The translations under genes and the position numbers were made by a program. Positions 16,966-25,878 of a DNA stretch of 64,000 nt are shown here, piece by piece. The notes below the pieces were generated by a model, which worked only from the letters and a program-made list of their open reading frames with translations, was not told the DNA's origin and did no database searches. The first letter of the stretch is position 1. Every line of letters starts with the position of its first letter. Source of the DNA: an uncultured Rhodobacterales bacterium (GTDB lineage: Bacteria; Pseudomonadota; Alphaproteobacteria; Rhodobacterales; Rhodobacteraceae); assembly GCA_903845215.1 (NCBI GenBank), contig CAIMWI010000085.1:1-64000 (forward strand). Reading direction: 5' to 3'.

Positions 16966-17835
16966 ATGACACCGCTGGAAAAGGTCAAATCCCTATCGTG
17001 CTGGCGCGGGCCGATCAGCGCCGCGCCTTTGGGCGGTGGCATCACCAATCACAATTTTCTGGTGCAAGACGGGGCCAAGCGCGCCGTGGTGCGGGTGGGC
17101 GATGACATTGGAGTGCATCACATCTTGCGCTTTAACGAACTGGCCGCCAGCCAAGCGGCCTTTGCGGCGGGGATCTCGCCTGCGGTTTTGCATCACGAGG
17201 CGGGGGCCTTGGTGATCGACTATATCGACGGGCGCACGATGGCGGCGGGCGATCTGCGGCAGGAGGATCTGTTGGATCAGGCTTTGGATCTTGTCGCCCG
17301 CGTGCACCGTGACATGCCCCGCTATCTGCAAGGGCCAAGCCTGACGTTTTGGGTGTTTCACGTCATCCGCGATTATGCGCGCACCTTGCAGGCTCAGGGC
17401 AGCGCACACGCTGCACGTCTGCCCGACCTGCTGGCCGAGGCGGCGGCGCTGGAACGCGCGGTTGGGCCGATTGACATGGTTTTTGGCCATAACGACCTGT
17501 TGCCCGCGAATTTCTTGCACGATGGCCACCGGATGTGGCTGGTGGATTGGGACTATGCCGGCTGGGGATCACCGTTGTTTGATCTGGGCGGGTTGGCGGC
17601 CAACTGTGCTTTGAGCCCGCGCCATGAAGAGCGGATGCTGAAAACCTATTTCGGCGCGCTGGATGCCAGCCTTTGGCGGCGCTATCTGGCGATGAAAGCC
17701 GCCGCAGCCCTGCGTGAGGCGCTTTGGTCCATGGTGTCGGAACTGCATTCCACGCTAGACTTTGATTACGCGGCCTATACCGCCACGACCCTGTCCACCT
17801 ACCGCTTGGCGCAAGACGCCCTGCGCCACGTTTGA
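16966..17835 (+). CDS. choline/ethanolamine kinase-like (APH-fold) phosphotransferase
   Basis: A 289-residue protein of the LicA/choline-kinase branch of the aminoglycoside phosphotransferase fold. It shows the N-lobe GGGITNHNF loop (residues 23-31), the catalytic Brenner motif GHNDLLPANF (His175, Asp177, Asn182), and the metal-binding DWDYAG (Asp194/Asp196). An ATP-dependent phosphorylation of choline or a similar amino alcohol is likely. It ends 7 bp before the FAD/GcvT gene and is probably cotranscribed. The combination with a Rieske oxygenase and a GcvT demethylase hints at a choline-derived substrate. The ribosome-binding site (AGGGG) is modest. Confidence 0.82.
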   Translation: MTPLEKVKSLSCWRGPISAAPLGGGITNHNFLVQDGAKRAVVRVGDDIGVHHILRFNELAASQAAFAAGISPAVLHHEAGALVIDYIDGRTMAAGDLRQEDLLDQALDLVARVHRDMPRYLQGPSLTFWVFHVIRDYARTLQAQGSAHAARLPDLLAEAAALERAVGPIDMVFGHNDLLPANFLHDGHRMWLVDWDYAGWGSPLFDLGGLAANCALSPRHEERMLKTYFGALDASLWRRYLAMKAAAALREALWSMVSELHSTLDFDYAAYTATTLSTYRLAQDALRHV

Positions 17836-17842
17836 GGATATC

Positions 17843-20275
17843 ATGGACCTACCCACCACCGCCAAAGCCGTCATCATTGGCGGGGGCATCGTTGGCTGTT
17901 CAACCGCGTACCACTTGGGCCAGCTGGGGTGGACCGACACGGTCCTGCTGGAACGCAAAAAGCTGACTTCGGGCACCACGTTTCATGCCGCAGGCTTGGT
18001 CGGCCAGTTACGCACCAGTGCCAATATCACCCAGTTGCTGGGTTATTCCGTCGATCTGTACAAACGGCTAGAGGCCGAGACGGGCCTGCAAACCGGCTGG
18101 AAGATGAACGGCGGCTTGCGGTTGGCCTGCAATGCCGAACGGTGGACCGAAGTGAAACGCCAAGCCACCACCGCCCATTCCTTTGGCCTGGAGATGCACC
18201 TTTTAACCCCGAAAGAGGCCCAAGATCTGTGGCCCTTGATGACCATCGACGATCTGGTGGGCGCGGCCTATTTGCCCACCGACGGGCAGGCCAACCCGTC
18301 CGATATCACCCAAAGCCTTGCACGCGGTGCGCGGATGGCGGGGGTGAAGATATTCGAAGACACGCCTGTCACCCGGATCGTGGTGGAAGATGGGCGGATT
18401 ACGGGGGTGGAGACTCCCTTCGGGACGATCCAGTGCGAAAAGGTCGTGATCTGCGCCGGCCAATGGACGCGCGACTTGGCGGCCACCGTGGGGGTCAACG
18501 TGCCGCTGGTGTCGGTCGAACACCAGTATATGATCACCGAGGCGATCGCGGGTGTCACCAGCACGCTGCCCACCTTACGCGATCCAGATCGGCTGACCTA
18601 TTGGAAGGAAGAGGTCGGCGGGCTGGTCTGGGGCGGGTACGAGCCCAATCCCAAGCTATGGGCCAAGGGCGGGATTCCCGCAGGCTTTCACTTTGAAACC
18701 CTTACCCCCGACTGGGACCATTACGAACAGTTCATGGACAACGCCATTGCCCGCGTGCCCGCCTTGGCCAAGGCGGGGGTCAAACAACTGCTCAACGGAC
18801 CGGAAAGCTTTACGCCGGATGGCAACTTTATCTTGGGCGAAGCGCCGGAATTGGCCAATTGCTTTATCGGCGCGGGGTTCAATGCCTTTGGAATCGCCTC
18901 GGGCGGGGGGGCGGGGATGGCTTTGGCGGAATGGGTCGCCAAGGGTGAAGCCCCCTATGACCTGTGGCCCGTCGACATCCGCCGGTTTGGCGGGGTGCAC
19001 CGCTCGCTTGACTATGTGCGCGACCGCACCGTGGAAGCTTACGGCAAACACTACACCATCGCTTGGCCGTCGGAAGAGATGACCTCGGCCCGCCCCATCC
19101 GCCGCTCGCCGCTTTATGCGCATCTTAAGGCGGCAGGGGCGTGTTTTGGCGAAAAGCTGGGATGGGAACGGCCGAATTGGTTTGCAGCGCAGGGTGAGGA
19201 GCCCAAAGACCGCTATTCCTATCAACGCCCCGGCTGGTTTGACGCGGTCAAGCGCGAGCATCAGGCCGCGCGCGGGGCTGCGGTGCTGATCGACCAATCG
19301 TCTTTCGCCAAATTCACCCTCAAAGGCCCTGATGCGGCCAAGGCGTTAAATTGGATCGCTGCGGGCAATGTCGATCGGCCCGTGGGCAGCCTGACCTACA
19401 CCCAGATGCTGAACGACCGTGGCGGGATTGAGGCGGATGTGACCGTGGCGCGTGTGGCGGGGGACGAATTCTACATCACCACCGGCACCGGCTTTGCCAC
19501 GCATGACGCGCATTGGATCGGCAAAAACCTATGCGGTGATGTGCAATTGGTCGATGTCACCTCGGCCTTTTCGGTGCTCAGCTTGATGGGGCCGCAGGCG
19601 CGGGCGGTGTTGGAACGGGTCTGCGATGATGACCTGTCCAACGCAGGCTTCCCCTTTGGCCGCGCCCAACGCATCTCAGTCGCGCGCTGCCCCGTTCTGG
19701 CGCTGCGGGTGACTTATGTGGGGGAATTGGGGTGGGAGTTGCATCTGCCCAGCGAGATGGCCGTGACGGTTTATGAAGCGCTGATGGCGGCGGGCCACGA
19801 TCTGGGGTTGGTCAATGCCGGCTACCGTGCCATTGAAACGCTGCGGTTGGAAAAGGGCTACCGTGCTTGGGGGTCTGACATTGGGCCCGACCATACGCCG
19901 GTGGAGGCGGGGCTGCTTTGGGCGGTCAAGATGAAATCCGGCCTGAATTTTCGTGGGCGCGAGGCGATTGCAGCCCAGATCGCGGGCGGCGTGAAAAAGC
20001 GTTTGGCGACGTTTGCTGTGGCCGACCCAGAGGTGATCTTACTGGGCCGCGAGACGATCTATCGCAACGGCGAGCGAGTGGGCTGGCTGTCTTCGGGCGG
20101 GTTTGGCCATACGCTGGGGCACCCCGTCGGGATGGGCTATGTGCGCCGCGCGGGGGTGGACGCCGCCTATCTGGCGAGCGGGATTTGGGAGCTTGAGGTG
20201 GCCGCCGAGCGCGTGCCCTGCACCGCGACGTTCGAGCCGCTTTATGATCCCACAGGGGCGCGGGTTAAGGCCTAA
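17843..20275 (+). CDS. FAD-dependent oxidoreductase fused to GcvT domain (dimethylglycine/sarcosine dehydrogenase-like)
   Basis: An 810-residue two-domain enzyme. Residues 5-400 form a DAO-type FAD domain (AVIIGGGIVGCS at 9-20; SGTTFHAAGLVGQLR, where the family carries the covalent-flavin His). Residues about 430-800 form a folate-binding GcvT/aminomethyltransferase domain with its C-terminal barrel. Such proteins oxidatively demethylate dimethylglycine, sarcosine or related N-methyl amines and pass the methyl group to tetrahydrofolate. GAGG precedes the chosen ATG, which lies 7 bp after the kinase stop. It would complete the pathway opened by the Rieske oxygenase. Confidence 0.9.
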   Translation: MDLPTTAKAVIIGGGIVGCSTAYHLGQLGWTDTVLLERKKLTSGTTFHAAGLVGQLRTSANITQLLGYSVDLYKRLEAETGLQTGWKMNGGLRLACNAERWTEVKRQATTAHSFGLEMHLLTPKEAQDLWPLMTIDDLVGAAYLPTDGQANPSDITQSLARGARMAGVKIFEDTPVTRIVVEDGRITGVETPFGTIQCEKVVICAGQWTRDLAATVGVNVPLVSVEHQYMITEAIAGVTSTLPTLRDPDRLTYWKEEVGGLVWGGYEPNPKLWAKGGIPAGFHFETLTPDWDHYEQFMDNAIARVPALAKAGVKQLLNGPESFTPDGNFILGEAPELANCFIGAGFNAFGIASGGGAGMALAEWVAKGEAPYDLWPVDIRRFGGVHRSLDYVRDRTVEAYGKHYTIAWPSEEMTSARPIRRSPLYAHLKAAGACFGEKLGWERPNWFAAQGEEPKDRYSYQRPGWFDAVKREHQAARGAAVLIDQSSFAKFTLKGPDAAKALNWIAAGNVDRPVGSLTYTQMLNDRGGIEADVTVARVAGDEFYITTGTGFATHDAHWIGKNLCGDVQLVDVTSAFSVLSLMGPQARAVLERVCDDDLSNAGFPFGRAQRISVARCPVLALRVTYVGELGWELHLPSEMAVTVYEALMAAGHDLGLVNAGYRAIETLRLEKGYRAWGSDIGPDHTPVEAGLLWAVKMKSGLNFRGREAIAAQIAGGVKKRLATFAVADPEVILLGRETIYRNGERVGWLSSGGFGHTLGHPVGMGYVRRAGVDAAYLASGIWELEVAAERVPCTATFEPLYDPTGARVKA

Positions 20276-20418
20276 CGGCGCTAGGCCTGCGATGCAGCGC
20301 CTTGCCATAAGGGGGCGGGCGGGGTAGGTTTTGAATGCGGGTGCAGGCCGGATTTGACCGCGCTGCACCCGTTAACAGACGATTTGATATCAGATTTTTT
20401 GACGAACAGGTTTGTGAC

Positions 20419-21975
20419 ATGACTTTAAGCGAACAGGCTGATGACGCCCTGCCTTTGACCGATTTCATCAACGCTTTGCCTGAACCCGCCCCTTGGGGAA
20501 ACAGGCCGCTGCCCAAGATTATCTGGTTGTTCTGGCATTCCGGTCTAAAAGACGCGCCAGAGGTGGTGCGCCGCAGCCTGACCACATGGCAACATTTCAA
20601 CCCCGACCACGAGGTGCGGTTTTTAGACTTGGCCGAAGCGGAAGCGGTACTGGGGGTGGATTTGCAGGCTTTGTTTGAAAGGCTAACAGTTGATTTGGGC
20701 TGGGCAGGCAAATCTGACCTGATCCGAATGATGCTTTTGGCGAAATTTGGTGGCGTCTGGGCCGATGCAACGACGTTTTGCTTGAAGCCCTTGTCAGAAT
20801 GGTTGCATGACGAGATTTTTGTTAATGGGTTCTTTTGCTTCAGATGGGCGTCAAAGCTTTCTGATCGTGACATGATCAGTTGGTTTTTGGCATCCATCCC
20901 GGGGCACACTTTGACGGTGCGAAGTTTGGTTCGCAGTCAGGACTTTCTTTTCAAGAGACGCGATCAAAATTTGACGATTATGAGTTCTGCTAATTTCTTG
21001 CGCGCTCTTGGCATAGCCCCTGGGGAACGACGTGGAATTGACGCCTTGAAAAAGTGTGAAAATCTTAAAAATAAAACCTCATATTTTTGGATGTTTTATG
21101 TTTTTAAAACGGTCTTTGACAACCATCCGAAAGAATATGCCTATCTTGAAAATTTAAGCAACAAATATGCCCAGCATACATGCGCTATAAATGTATTCCG
21201 TGATTCCTATGTGTCGAAGCAAACCTATAAGGATGTTTCGCGAGAAATCTACAAAACCCGATTGGAGTTGATGTTTGACGGCGAGGGTATTCGCGCAGAC
21301 TTTCAGGAAAGTCTTAAGAACGTAAACTGGTCAAAAATACGAAAAACTCTTGCTATTAGTTACGAGCGTAAAGTCATTTTTGTGCACATTCCGAAATGTG
21401 GCGGAACCTCAATTGACAGATCAGATATCTTTGAAGGCGGCATACATCGGCATGGGCATCCAAAATTTCTATATTTCAAGAAAATCCTTGGTTCAAATAT
21501 TTCTCAGTTTCGTCTTCTAACGCTTGTTCGCAATCCATGGGACCGTTTGGCCTCGGCCTTTCATTGGGCGTCTGCGGAAGCTATGAAACATGATCACGAA
21601 GATGCAGTCATGGCGCGCGATCATTTGACGGAATTTGAAGATGATTTGATCAAGTTCTTGCCTGAGTTCTGCAAGAATTCTCAAAGATTTATTGAAATTC
21701 TATGGCTCCGCCCTGCCGTTTCCTTCTTTGACCCCGCCCAGTGCGACATCCCTTATTTCATCCAAAAGCTAGAAGAAAAAGACAACCTTGGCCCCCTGCG
21801 TCAATTCCTTGGAATGCCTGATTTTCAACTGGGCCACGAACGTGCTGGTACCACTGCGCCTTTGGCAAAGTCAGCCTTTACCGAGGAGGTTTTTCGCAAA
21901 GTGGGCGAGATCTATGCCGCTGATGTGCAGGCCTTTGGCTATCAAGACACCACGATGGCCCAGCTCAAGTATTAA
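20419..21975 (+). CDS. glycosyltransferase-sulfotransferase fusion protein
   Basis: A 518-residue protein joining two catalytic domains. Residues 30-135 match the capsular-polysaccharide/GT32-like fold, with PKIIWLFWHSG and the nucleotide-sugar motif GGVWADATTF (111-120). Residues 318-515 form a PAPS sulfotransferase, with the 5'-phosphosulfate loop HIPKCGGTS (323-331) and the 3'-phosphate motif RNPWDR (371-376). It could add a sugar and sulfate it on a surface glycan. The middle (about 20860-21700) is clearly richer in A/T than its neighbours, suggesting acquisition. An in-frame ATG at 20335 would add 28 residues. It stands alone beside lipid glycosyltransferase genes on the other strand. 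Confidence 0.8.
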   Translation: MTLSEQADDALPLTDFINALPEPAPWGNRPLPKIIWLFWHSGLKDAPEVVRRSLTTWQHFNPDHEVRFLDLAEAEAVLGVDLQALFERLTVDLGWAGKSDLIRMMLLAKFGGVWADATTFCLKPLSEWLHDEIFVNGFFCFRWASKLSDRDMISWFLASIPGHTLTVRSLVRSQDFLFKRRDQNLTIMSSANFLRALGIAPGERRGIDALKKCENLKNKTSYFWMFYVFKTVFDNHPKEYAYLENLSNKYAQHTCAINVFRDSYVSKQTYKDVSREIYKTRLELMFDGEGIRADFQESLKNVNWSKIRKTLAISYERKVIFVHIPKCGGTSIDRSDIFEGGIHRHGHPKFLYFKKILGSNISQFRLLTLVRNPWDRLASAFHWASAEAMKHDHEDAVMARDHLTEFEDDLIKFLPEFCKNSQRFIEILWLRPAVSFFDPAQCDIPYFIQKLEEKDNLGPLRQFLGMPDFQLGHERAGTTAPLAKSAFTEEVFRKVGEIYAADVQAFGYQDTTMAQLKY

Positions 21976-21985
21976 AGCGCGCCGC

Positions 21986-22660
21986 TCACACCCGCAAACG
22001 GCGCATCTGCACCACTTGGCCGATCAGCCCAAAGGGTGGCACGGCGCGCATCAGGTCGCGCAGCATCAGAATATCGCCCCAAATGCCTGCCCATAGCCCG
22101 TATTTGGCCGATTTCAGCGGGCTTTTCACACCGGGCAGCCGCACCACGGCCAAAGGCGCGTGAGTTTTGAGGATCAGCGCATTCAAGAACACCTCAAAGC
22201 CAAACTTCGGCAGACGCTGTAAAGCCTTTTCCTGCCCCGCCAGCAAGTCACGCCGCAAGGCCCGCTCGCCCGAGATATAGTCCAACCCGATCCACCGCCA
22301 CAGACCCGGCGCATTGTCGCGCAGCGAGATTGACATGGCGGCGCGCCCTTGAAGAACAGGCGTGATCAATGCTGTCAGATGGGCGGGCGACAGGCCCAAA
22401 AGATCGGCATCAATCAGCAAGATCACCTCGGACTGCGTCTCGGCAAAGCCCCGCGCTAGGGCCGCTGTCTTACCGCCGTTTTGCGCCAAGGTGATCAGCC
22501 GCGCCTGAGGGTAACTGCGCACCACCGCCGAGGTGCCATCGCGCGACCCGTCATCCACCACCAAAACCTCGTCGATCAACGGGTGGCCCAGCACGGCCTG
22601 CAGCACGGCCCCGATGCGGGCCTCTTCGTTATAGGCGGGGATGACACAGGTCAGTCTCAT
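21986..22660 (-). CDS. family 2 glycosyltransferase
   Basis: A 224-residue GT-A glycosyltransferase. It has VIPAYNEEARIG at the start, VVDDGSRDGT (nucleotide-binding Asp) and LLIDADLLG (the DxD motif). No strong C-terminal membrane pair is seen, so it is probably a peripheral cytosolic-face enzyme. It overlaps the DedA gene by four bases and is last in the minus-strand operon starting at 25269. It likely extends or modifies a lipid or carrier-linked sugar, inferred from the GT21 and phosphoesterase genes upstream. Confidence 0.87.
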   Translation of the reverse strand: MRLTCVIPAYNEEARIGAVLQAVLGHPLIDEVLVVDDGSRDGTSAVVRSYPQARLITLAQNGGKTAALARGFAETQSEVILLIDADLLGLSPAHLTALITPVLQGRAAMSISLRDNAPGLWRWIGLDYISGERALRRDLLAGQEKALQRLPKFGFEVFLNALILKTHAPLAVVRLPGVKSPLKSAKYGLWAGIWGDILMLRDLMRAVPPFGLIGQVVQMRRLRV

Positions 22661-23220
22661 GGGCGTTGGCGCTGCCACATCGCCAAAAGCACCAGCGCCA
22701 GCGTCACCACCAAGCCTAGCGAGATGCGCCAGATCCACGTATCCACCGCCGCATAGGCTGACCCGATAAACCACCCGATCAGGGTGAAAACCGCAGTCTT
22801 GGGCAAGGTGCCGACCACATTATATGCCATATAGGCCGAAAAGTTCATCCGCGCCGCCCCCGAGGCCAGCATGACAGCCAAGCCGGCAGAATGCGTCCAT
22901 TTGCCCAGCAAAATGGTCCATCCGCCCTTGGTGGCAAAATGCCCCTCCAGCGAAAGCTTGCGCGCCTGTGTCATGCCCAGACGGGTCAGCCAAGGCTCGG
23001 GCAAAAGCGCCGGGCCAAGACGGCCGATCCAGTAATACATGGCATCACCGATCAGATCGCCCAGCACGCAGACGGCGTAAACGGCCCAGATGTTCATATA
23101 GCCAAGCTTGGCCAGATAGGCGGCAATCACCGTTACGATCGGGCCTTCGATCACGGCCATGGGGCCCACCAGCCAAAGCCCGTGGCCCTGCATCAGGGTC
23201 AAGACGGCGTCTTGGGTCAT
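22657..23220 (-). CDS. DedA-family membrane protein
   Basis: A 187-residue integral membrane protein of the DedA/SNARE-associated (VTT) family. Visible are the E-G-P-I-V-T-V re-entrant motif near the start, the YWIGRLG loop and the GRxxP-like position replaced by LGKWTHSAG. Members flip undecaprenyl phosphate or phospholipids and influence membrane homeostasis. It is coupled by ATGA overlaps to the GT21 gene upstream and the GT2 gene downstream, placing it inside a lipid glycosylation operon, where it might recycle a lipid carrier or flip a product. Confidence 0.85.
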   Translation of the reverse strand: MTQDAVLTLMQGHGLWLVGPMAVIEGPIVTVIAAYLAKLGYMNIWAVYAVCVLGDLIGDAMYYWIGRLGPALLPEPWLTRLGMTQARKLSLEGHFATKGGWTILLGKWTHSAGLAVMLASGAARMNFSAYMAYNVVGTLPKTAVFTLIGWFIGSAYAAVDTWIWRISLGLVVTLALVLLAMWQRQRP

Positions 23221-24347
23221 CAAGGCTTGTCCTTGTGGGCGGCCACTTCGGCAGCGGTCATGGCATTGCCGCGCCATTCAAAAGAATTGCCACCCCAAGC
23301 GGCGATCCACAGGGCAGGCAGCAAAGCGTCACGGGTGATCCAAGCGGCCAGATCAGCCGGTGCGCGGGGCCAGTCGCCAGCCGTGGCAAGAAGATATTCC
23401 GGTGCATACCAGAGTGCTAAAAAAACCGGCAGCGCCCAAATCGGCGCGCCCATAGCCACCAGCGCCAGCATCGCCGCAAACGGCAGGGCCGCGCCTGCCA
23501 GCAGTTCTGGTAAAAACAGGGTCAAAAACCCCAAGCGTCGCACCTTGGCCCAGCGAACCTGACGGCCCCACACACCACGGCGGTTTCTTGCACCGATGGG
23601 TTGCGCAAAGAACCGTCCGGGCAGACGTACCACTTTGCCCTGCGCCCGCACCGTTTTTGTCGAGGCGACATCTTCGGCCATCTCACGCCCCAAAACAGCA
23701 ATCCCGCCTGCCGTCTCTAGAACCCTGCGATCCCAAAACAGCATCTTGCCTTGCGCATAGCCCTGCCCAAGCCGCGAGGCCGCCATTTGCCAGCGTGCCT
23801 GAAAACTGTTCAAAAATGCGCACTCCACCCGCGCCCAGAACCCATCTGGCCGAATGCCAATTGGCGGAGAGGATACAAGCCCGGTCTGCGGGGTGAATTC
23901 CGCAATACAGCGGCGCAGCGCGTCGGGCGGCAAGATCACATTGCTGTCAGACATCAAAACATAGTCAAACCGCGCGGCATTCCACCCTTTGACCAGATTG
24001 TTCAGCTTGGGATTGCCCGAGATCTTGTCATCCCCCGTCAGCACCCGCGCCGGCACATTGGGATAGCGCGCCATCAGGCTTTGCACCAAGGCCACGGCAG
24101 GGTCGTCGGCTTGCGCCGCGCAAAAGATCACCTCATAGGTCGGGTAATCCGCATGAAAGGTGGAATCGAGCGTTTCGGCGAGGAAATTTTCAATCCCGCA
24201 GATTGGCCGAAGCACGCTAACAGGCGGCAAAACCAAAGGCCCGCCCGCAGGCTTCCGCCCTAGGGCCGAAAGCGCCAACCCCACGCCTACCCATTGTATA
24301 ATCCCGCAAATCGCTACGAAACCTGTCAGAAAAAGGGTCAAGCCCAT
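23220..24347 (-). CDS. GT21 glycosyltransferase (ceramide/diacylglycerol glucosyltransferase-like)
   Basis: A 375-residue membrane glycosyltransferase of the ceramide glucosyltransferase family. There is an N-terminal helix (4-30) and two to three C-terminal helices. The family signature D, D, D, (Q/R)xxRW is complete: Asp81/82, Asp134 (MSDSN), Asp226 (MAED) and QVRW (263-266). Bacterial GT21 enzymes glycosylate diacylglycerol or ceramide, some replacing phospholipids during phosphate limitation. It lies 34 bp after the phosphoesterase gene and overlaps DedA. The start at 24347 has AAAGG upstream; the earlier open frame does not. Confidence 0.88.
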   Translation of the reverse strand: MGLTLFLTGFVAICGIIQWVGVGLALSALGRKPAGGPLVLPPVSVLRPICGIENFLAETLDSTFHADYPTYEVIFCAAQADDPAVALVQSLMARYPNVPARVLTGDDKISGNPKLNNLVKGWNAARFDYVLMSDSNVILPPDALRRCIAEFTPQTGLVSSPPIGIRPDGFWARVECAFLNSFQARWQMAASRLGQGYAQGKMLFWDRRVLETAGGIAVLGREMAEDVASTKTVRAQGKVVRLPGRFFAQPIGARNRRGVWGRQVRWAKVRRLGFLTLFLPELLAGAALPFAAMLALVAMGAPIWALPVFLALWYAPEYLLATAGDWPRAPADLAAWITRDALLPALWIAAWGGNSFEWRGNAMTAAEVAAHKDKP

Positions 24348-24381
24348 CTTGATGCCTTTGCTGCGTGGGTTGTCTGCCGTC

Positions 24382-25269
24382 TTACCGAGCGGCGGTTTGT
24401 GCATAGCCCATATGCACTGGCTGGCCTGCCAATTCCATAGAAAGCCGCGGCGCTGTGGCATTTTCCGTTCCGTGCGCGGCCCAATCGATCAGCAGCAGGC
24501 GTCCGCCGGCTGTTTCCACCAAGGCCGTGGCGTTTTCGACCCAATCGCCGCAATTGGCATATTCCACGCCGTGGTCCGCGTGCAGGGCGGGTTTGTGAAA
24601 ATGGCCGCAAATGATGCCATCAGCTTGATGTTTGCGCGCCACATTCGACAGACGTTCTTCAAAGGCGTCACAGGCGCGGATCATATCGTTAAAATGTTTC
24701 ACCACACGTTCGGCCAAGTTAGATTTGGGCAGTCCGCGGCGTTGCCGACCGGTGTTTATCCAGCCAATCAGCCCGCGCAGCGCATTATCTAACCGTGTCG
24801 ACAGGCGCGAAAGCTTAGGAAAACGTGCATCAAACAGATCCGTCTCGTCGCCGTGCACCACCAGATAGCGGCGGCCATCGGCGGCCTTGTGCACGACGCG
24901 GTCGTGAATTTCGATGCCTAGCATCGAATGGCCGATAAAGCGGCGGAAAAAGGCATCGTGGTTGCCTGGGGTAAAGACCAACCGCGCGCCGCGCTTGGCA
25001 CGGTCAAACAAGATCGCCAGAATTTGCTGCTGGGCCGCTGACCAATGGGCGCCCAAGGGCAACCATGTGTCGATGATATCGCCCACAAGATAGATCACAT
25101 CCGCCGTATGGGCCTGCAAAAAGGACAATAACAAGTCATCGCGGCAAGCGCGGGATCCAAGATGCAGGTCAGACAGAAACAGCACCGGAAAGTGCCGCGC
25201 GGGATGCAGATTGGGTGTTGGGGTGACCAAGGCACCGGCAGGCAAGAAATCGGCAGGGTGCATTCTCAT
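24382..25269 (-). CDS. LpxH/PlcP-like metallophosphoesterase
   Basis: A 295-residue calcineurin-fold phosphoesterase with a full metal-site set: DLHLGS (Asp34, His36), GDIID (63-67), GNHD (102-105), His139 in VVHGDE, and GHFH (222-225). It resembles the UDP-diacylglucosamine pyrophosphatase branch, which also contains PlcP, the phospholipase C that converts phospholipids to diacylglycerol in phosphate-starved rhizobia and marine bacteria. Since a GT21 diacylglycerol-type glycosyltransferase follows at once, the PlcP role is preferred over LpxH. It is the first gene of the operon. Confidence 0.85.
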   Translation of the reverse strand: MRMHPADFLPAGALVTPTPNLHPARHFPVLFLSDLHLGSRACRDDLLLSFLQAHTADVIYLVGDIIDTWLPLGAHWSAAQQQILAILFDRAKRGARLVFTPGNHDAFFRRFIGHSMLGIEIHDRVVHKAADGRRYLVVHGDETDLFDARFPKLSRLSTRLDNALRGLIGWINTGRQRRGLPKSNLAERVVKHFNDMIRACDAFEERLSNVARKHQADGIICGHFHKPALHADHGVEYANCGDWVENATALVETAGGRLLLIDWAAHGTENATAPRLSMELAGQPVHMGYAQTAAR

Positions 25270-25878
25270 ATGATCGTCCCCTTGCGATGCGCCCGTTTGG
25301 GCCTTGCTTTCCCAATGGCGGGCTGTGTGGTTTTGACGCCGCCTCGCCGCTCTTTAGGGCGATCAGCTACAGCGTTTCTGCAACGGCGATGTGACAGTTA
25401 GCCGCAAATTGCACACAACGGCTTGCTCTGGGTTAGGCTGCCCCCCCCAAGGGATGTGTGCCATTGCGCCAAGGCAACAGGCGGGTCTGGACTTTATGCT
25501 GCAATCGCAGCATGCGCCGGGTTGATCGCCCAGGCAGAATCGGTGCTGCCATCTGACGGCTAAGGTGACAAAGTGGTAAAGGTCTGGCTTTTCGCTAGAA
25601 GTTTTCACCGGTCAATTAGGCGCGATCCAATTGGCCCAGTCACGGGAAGCGGCTTTCGATTGCATCAAAGACCACGCGCCCGAAGATCTGAAAATCTTAT
25701 CCATACGCTGCTTTGGGAATCGGCGGACGCAAGCGGGGAAAAAATTAGGGGGCGATGTGGGGTTTCTGTGCCTGACCATGCCATCGACCCGATGCACATG
25801 CCCTATATGGCGCAGAGTGATTGACCTACACCAGTCATTAGCGCAGCATTGGGCCCAAGCCCTGTGAAAGCCCAAGAC
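25270..25878. other. intergenic region without a supported gene
   Basis: 609 bp between the divergent lipid operon and the Rieske pseudogene. Several short open frames exist on both strands but none has a convincing ribosome-binding site or family motif. A half-site CTGTCAC (minus strand, 25397-25391) resembles one arm of a Pho box upstream of the PlcP-like gene, but no good second arm lies 11 bp away. The part next to the pseudogene may hold remnants of its former regulator; I could not identify one. Confidence 0.45.

Noticed and set aside
20265-20909. 214-residue minus-strand frame overlapping the glycosyltransferase-sulfotransferase start
   Set aside because: Covers the conserved glycosyltransferase motifs of the plus-strand gene and has no recognisable domain.
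25391-25397. Pho box for the lipid-remodelling operon
   Set aside because: Only one arm (CTGTCAC) is good; no second arm at 11 or 22 bp spacing, so it is recorded only as a half-site.
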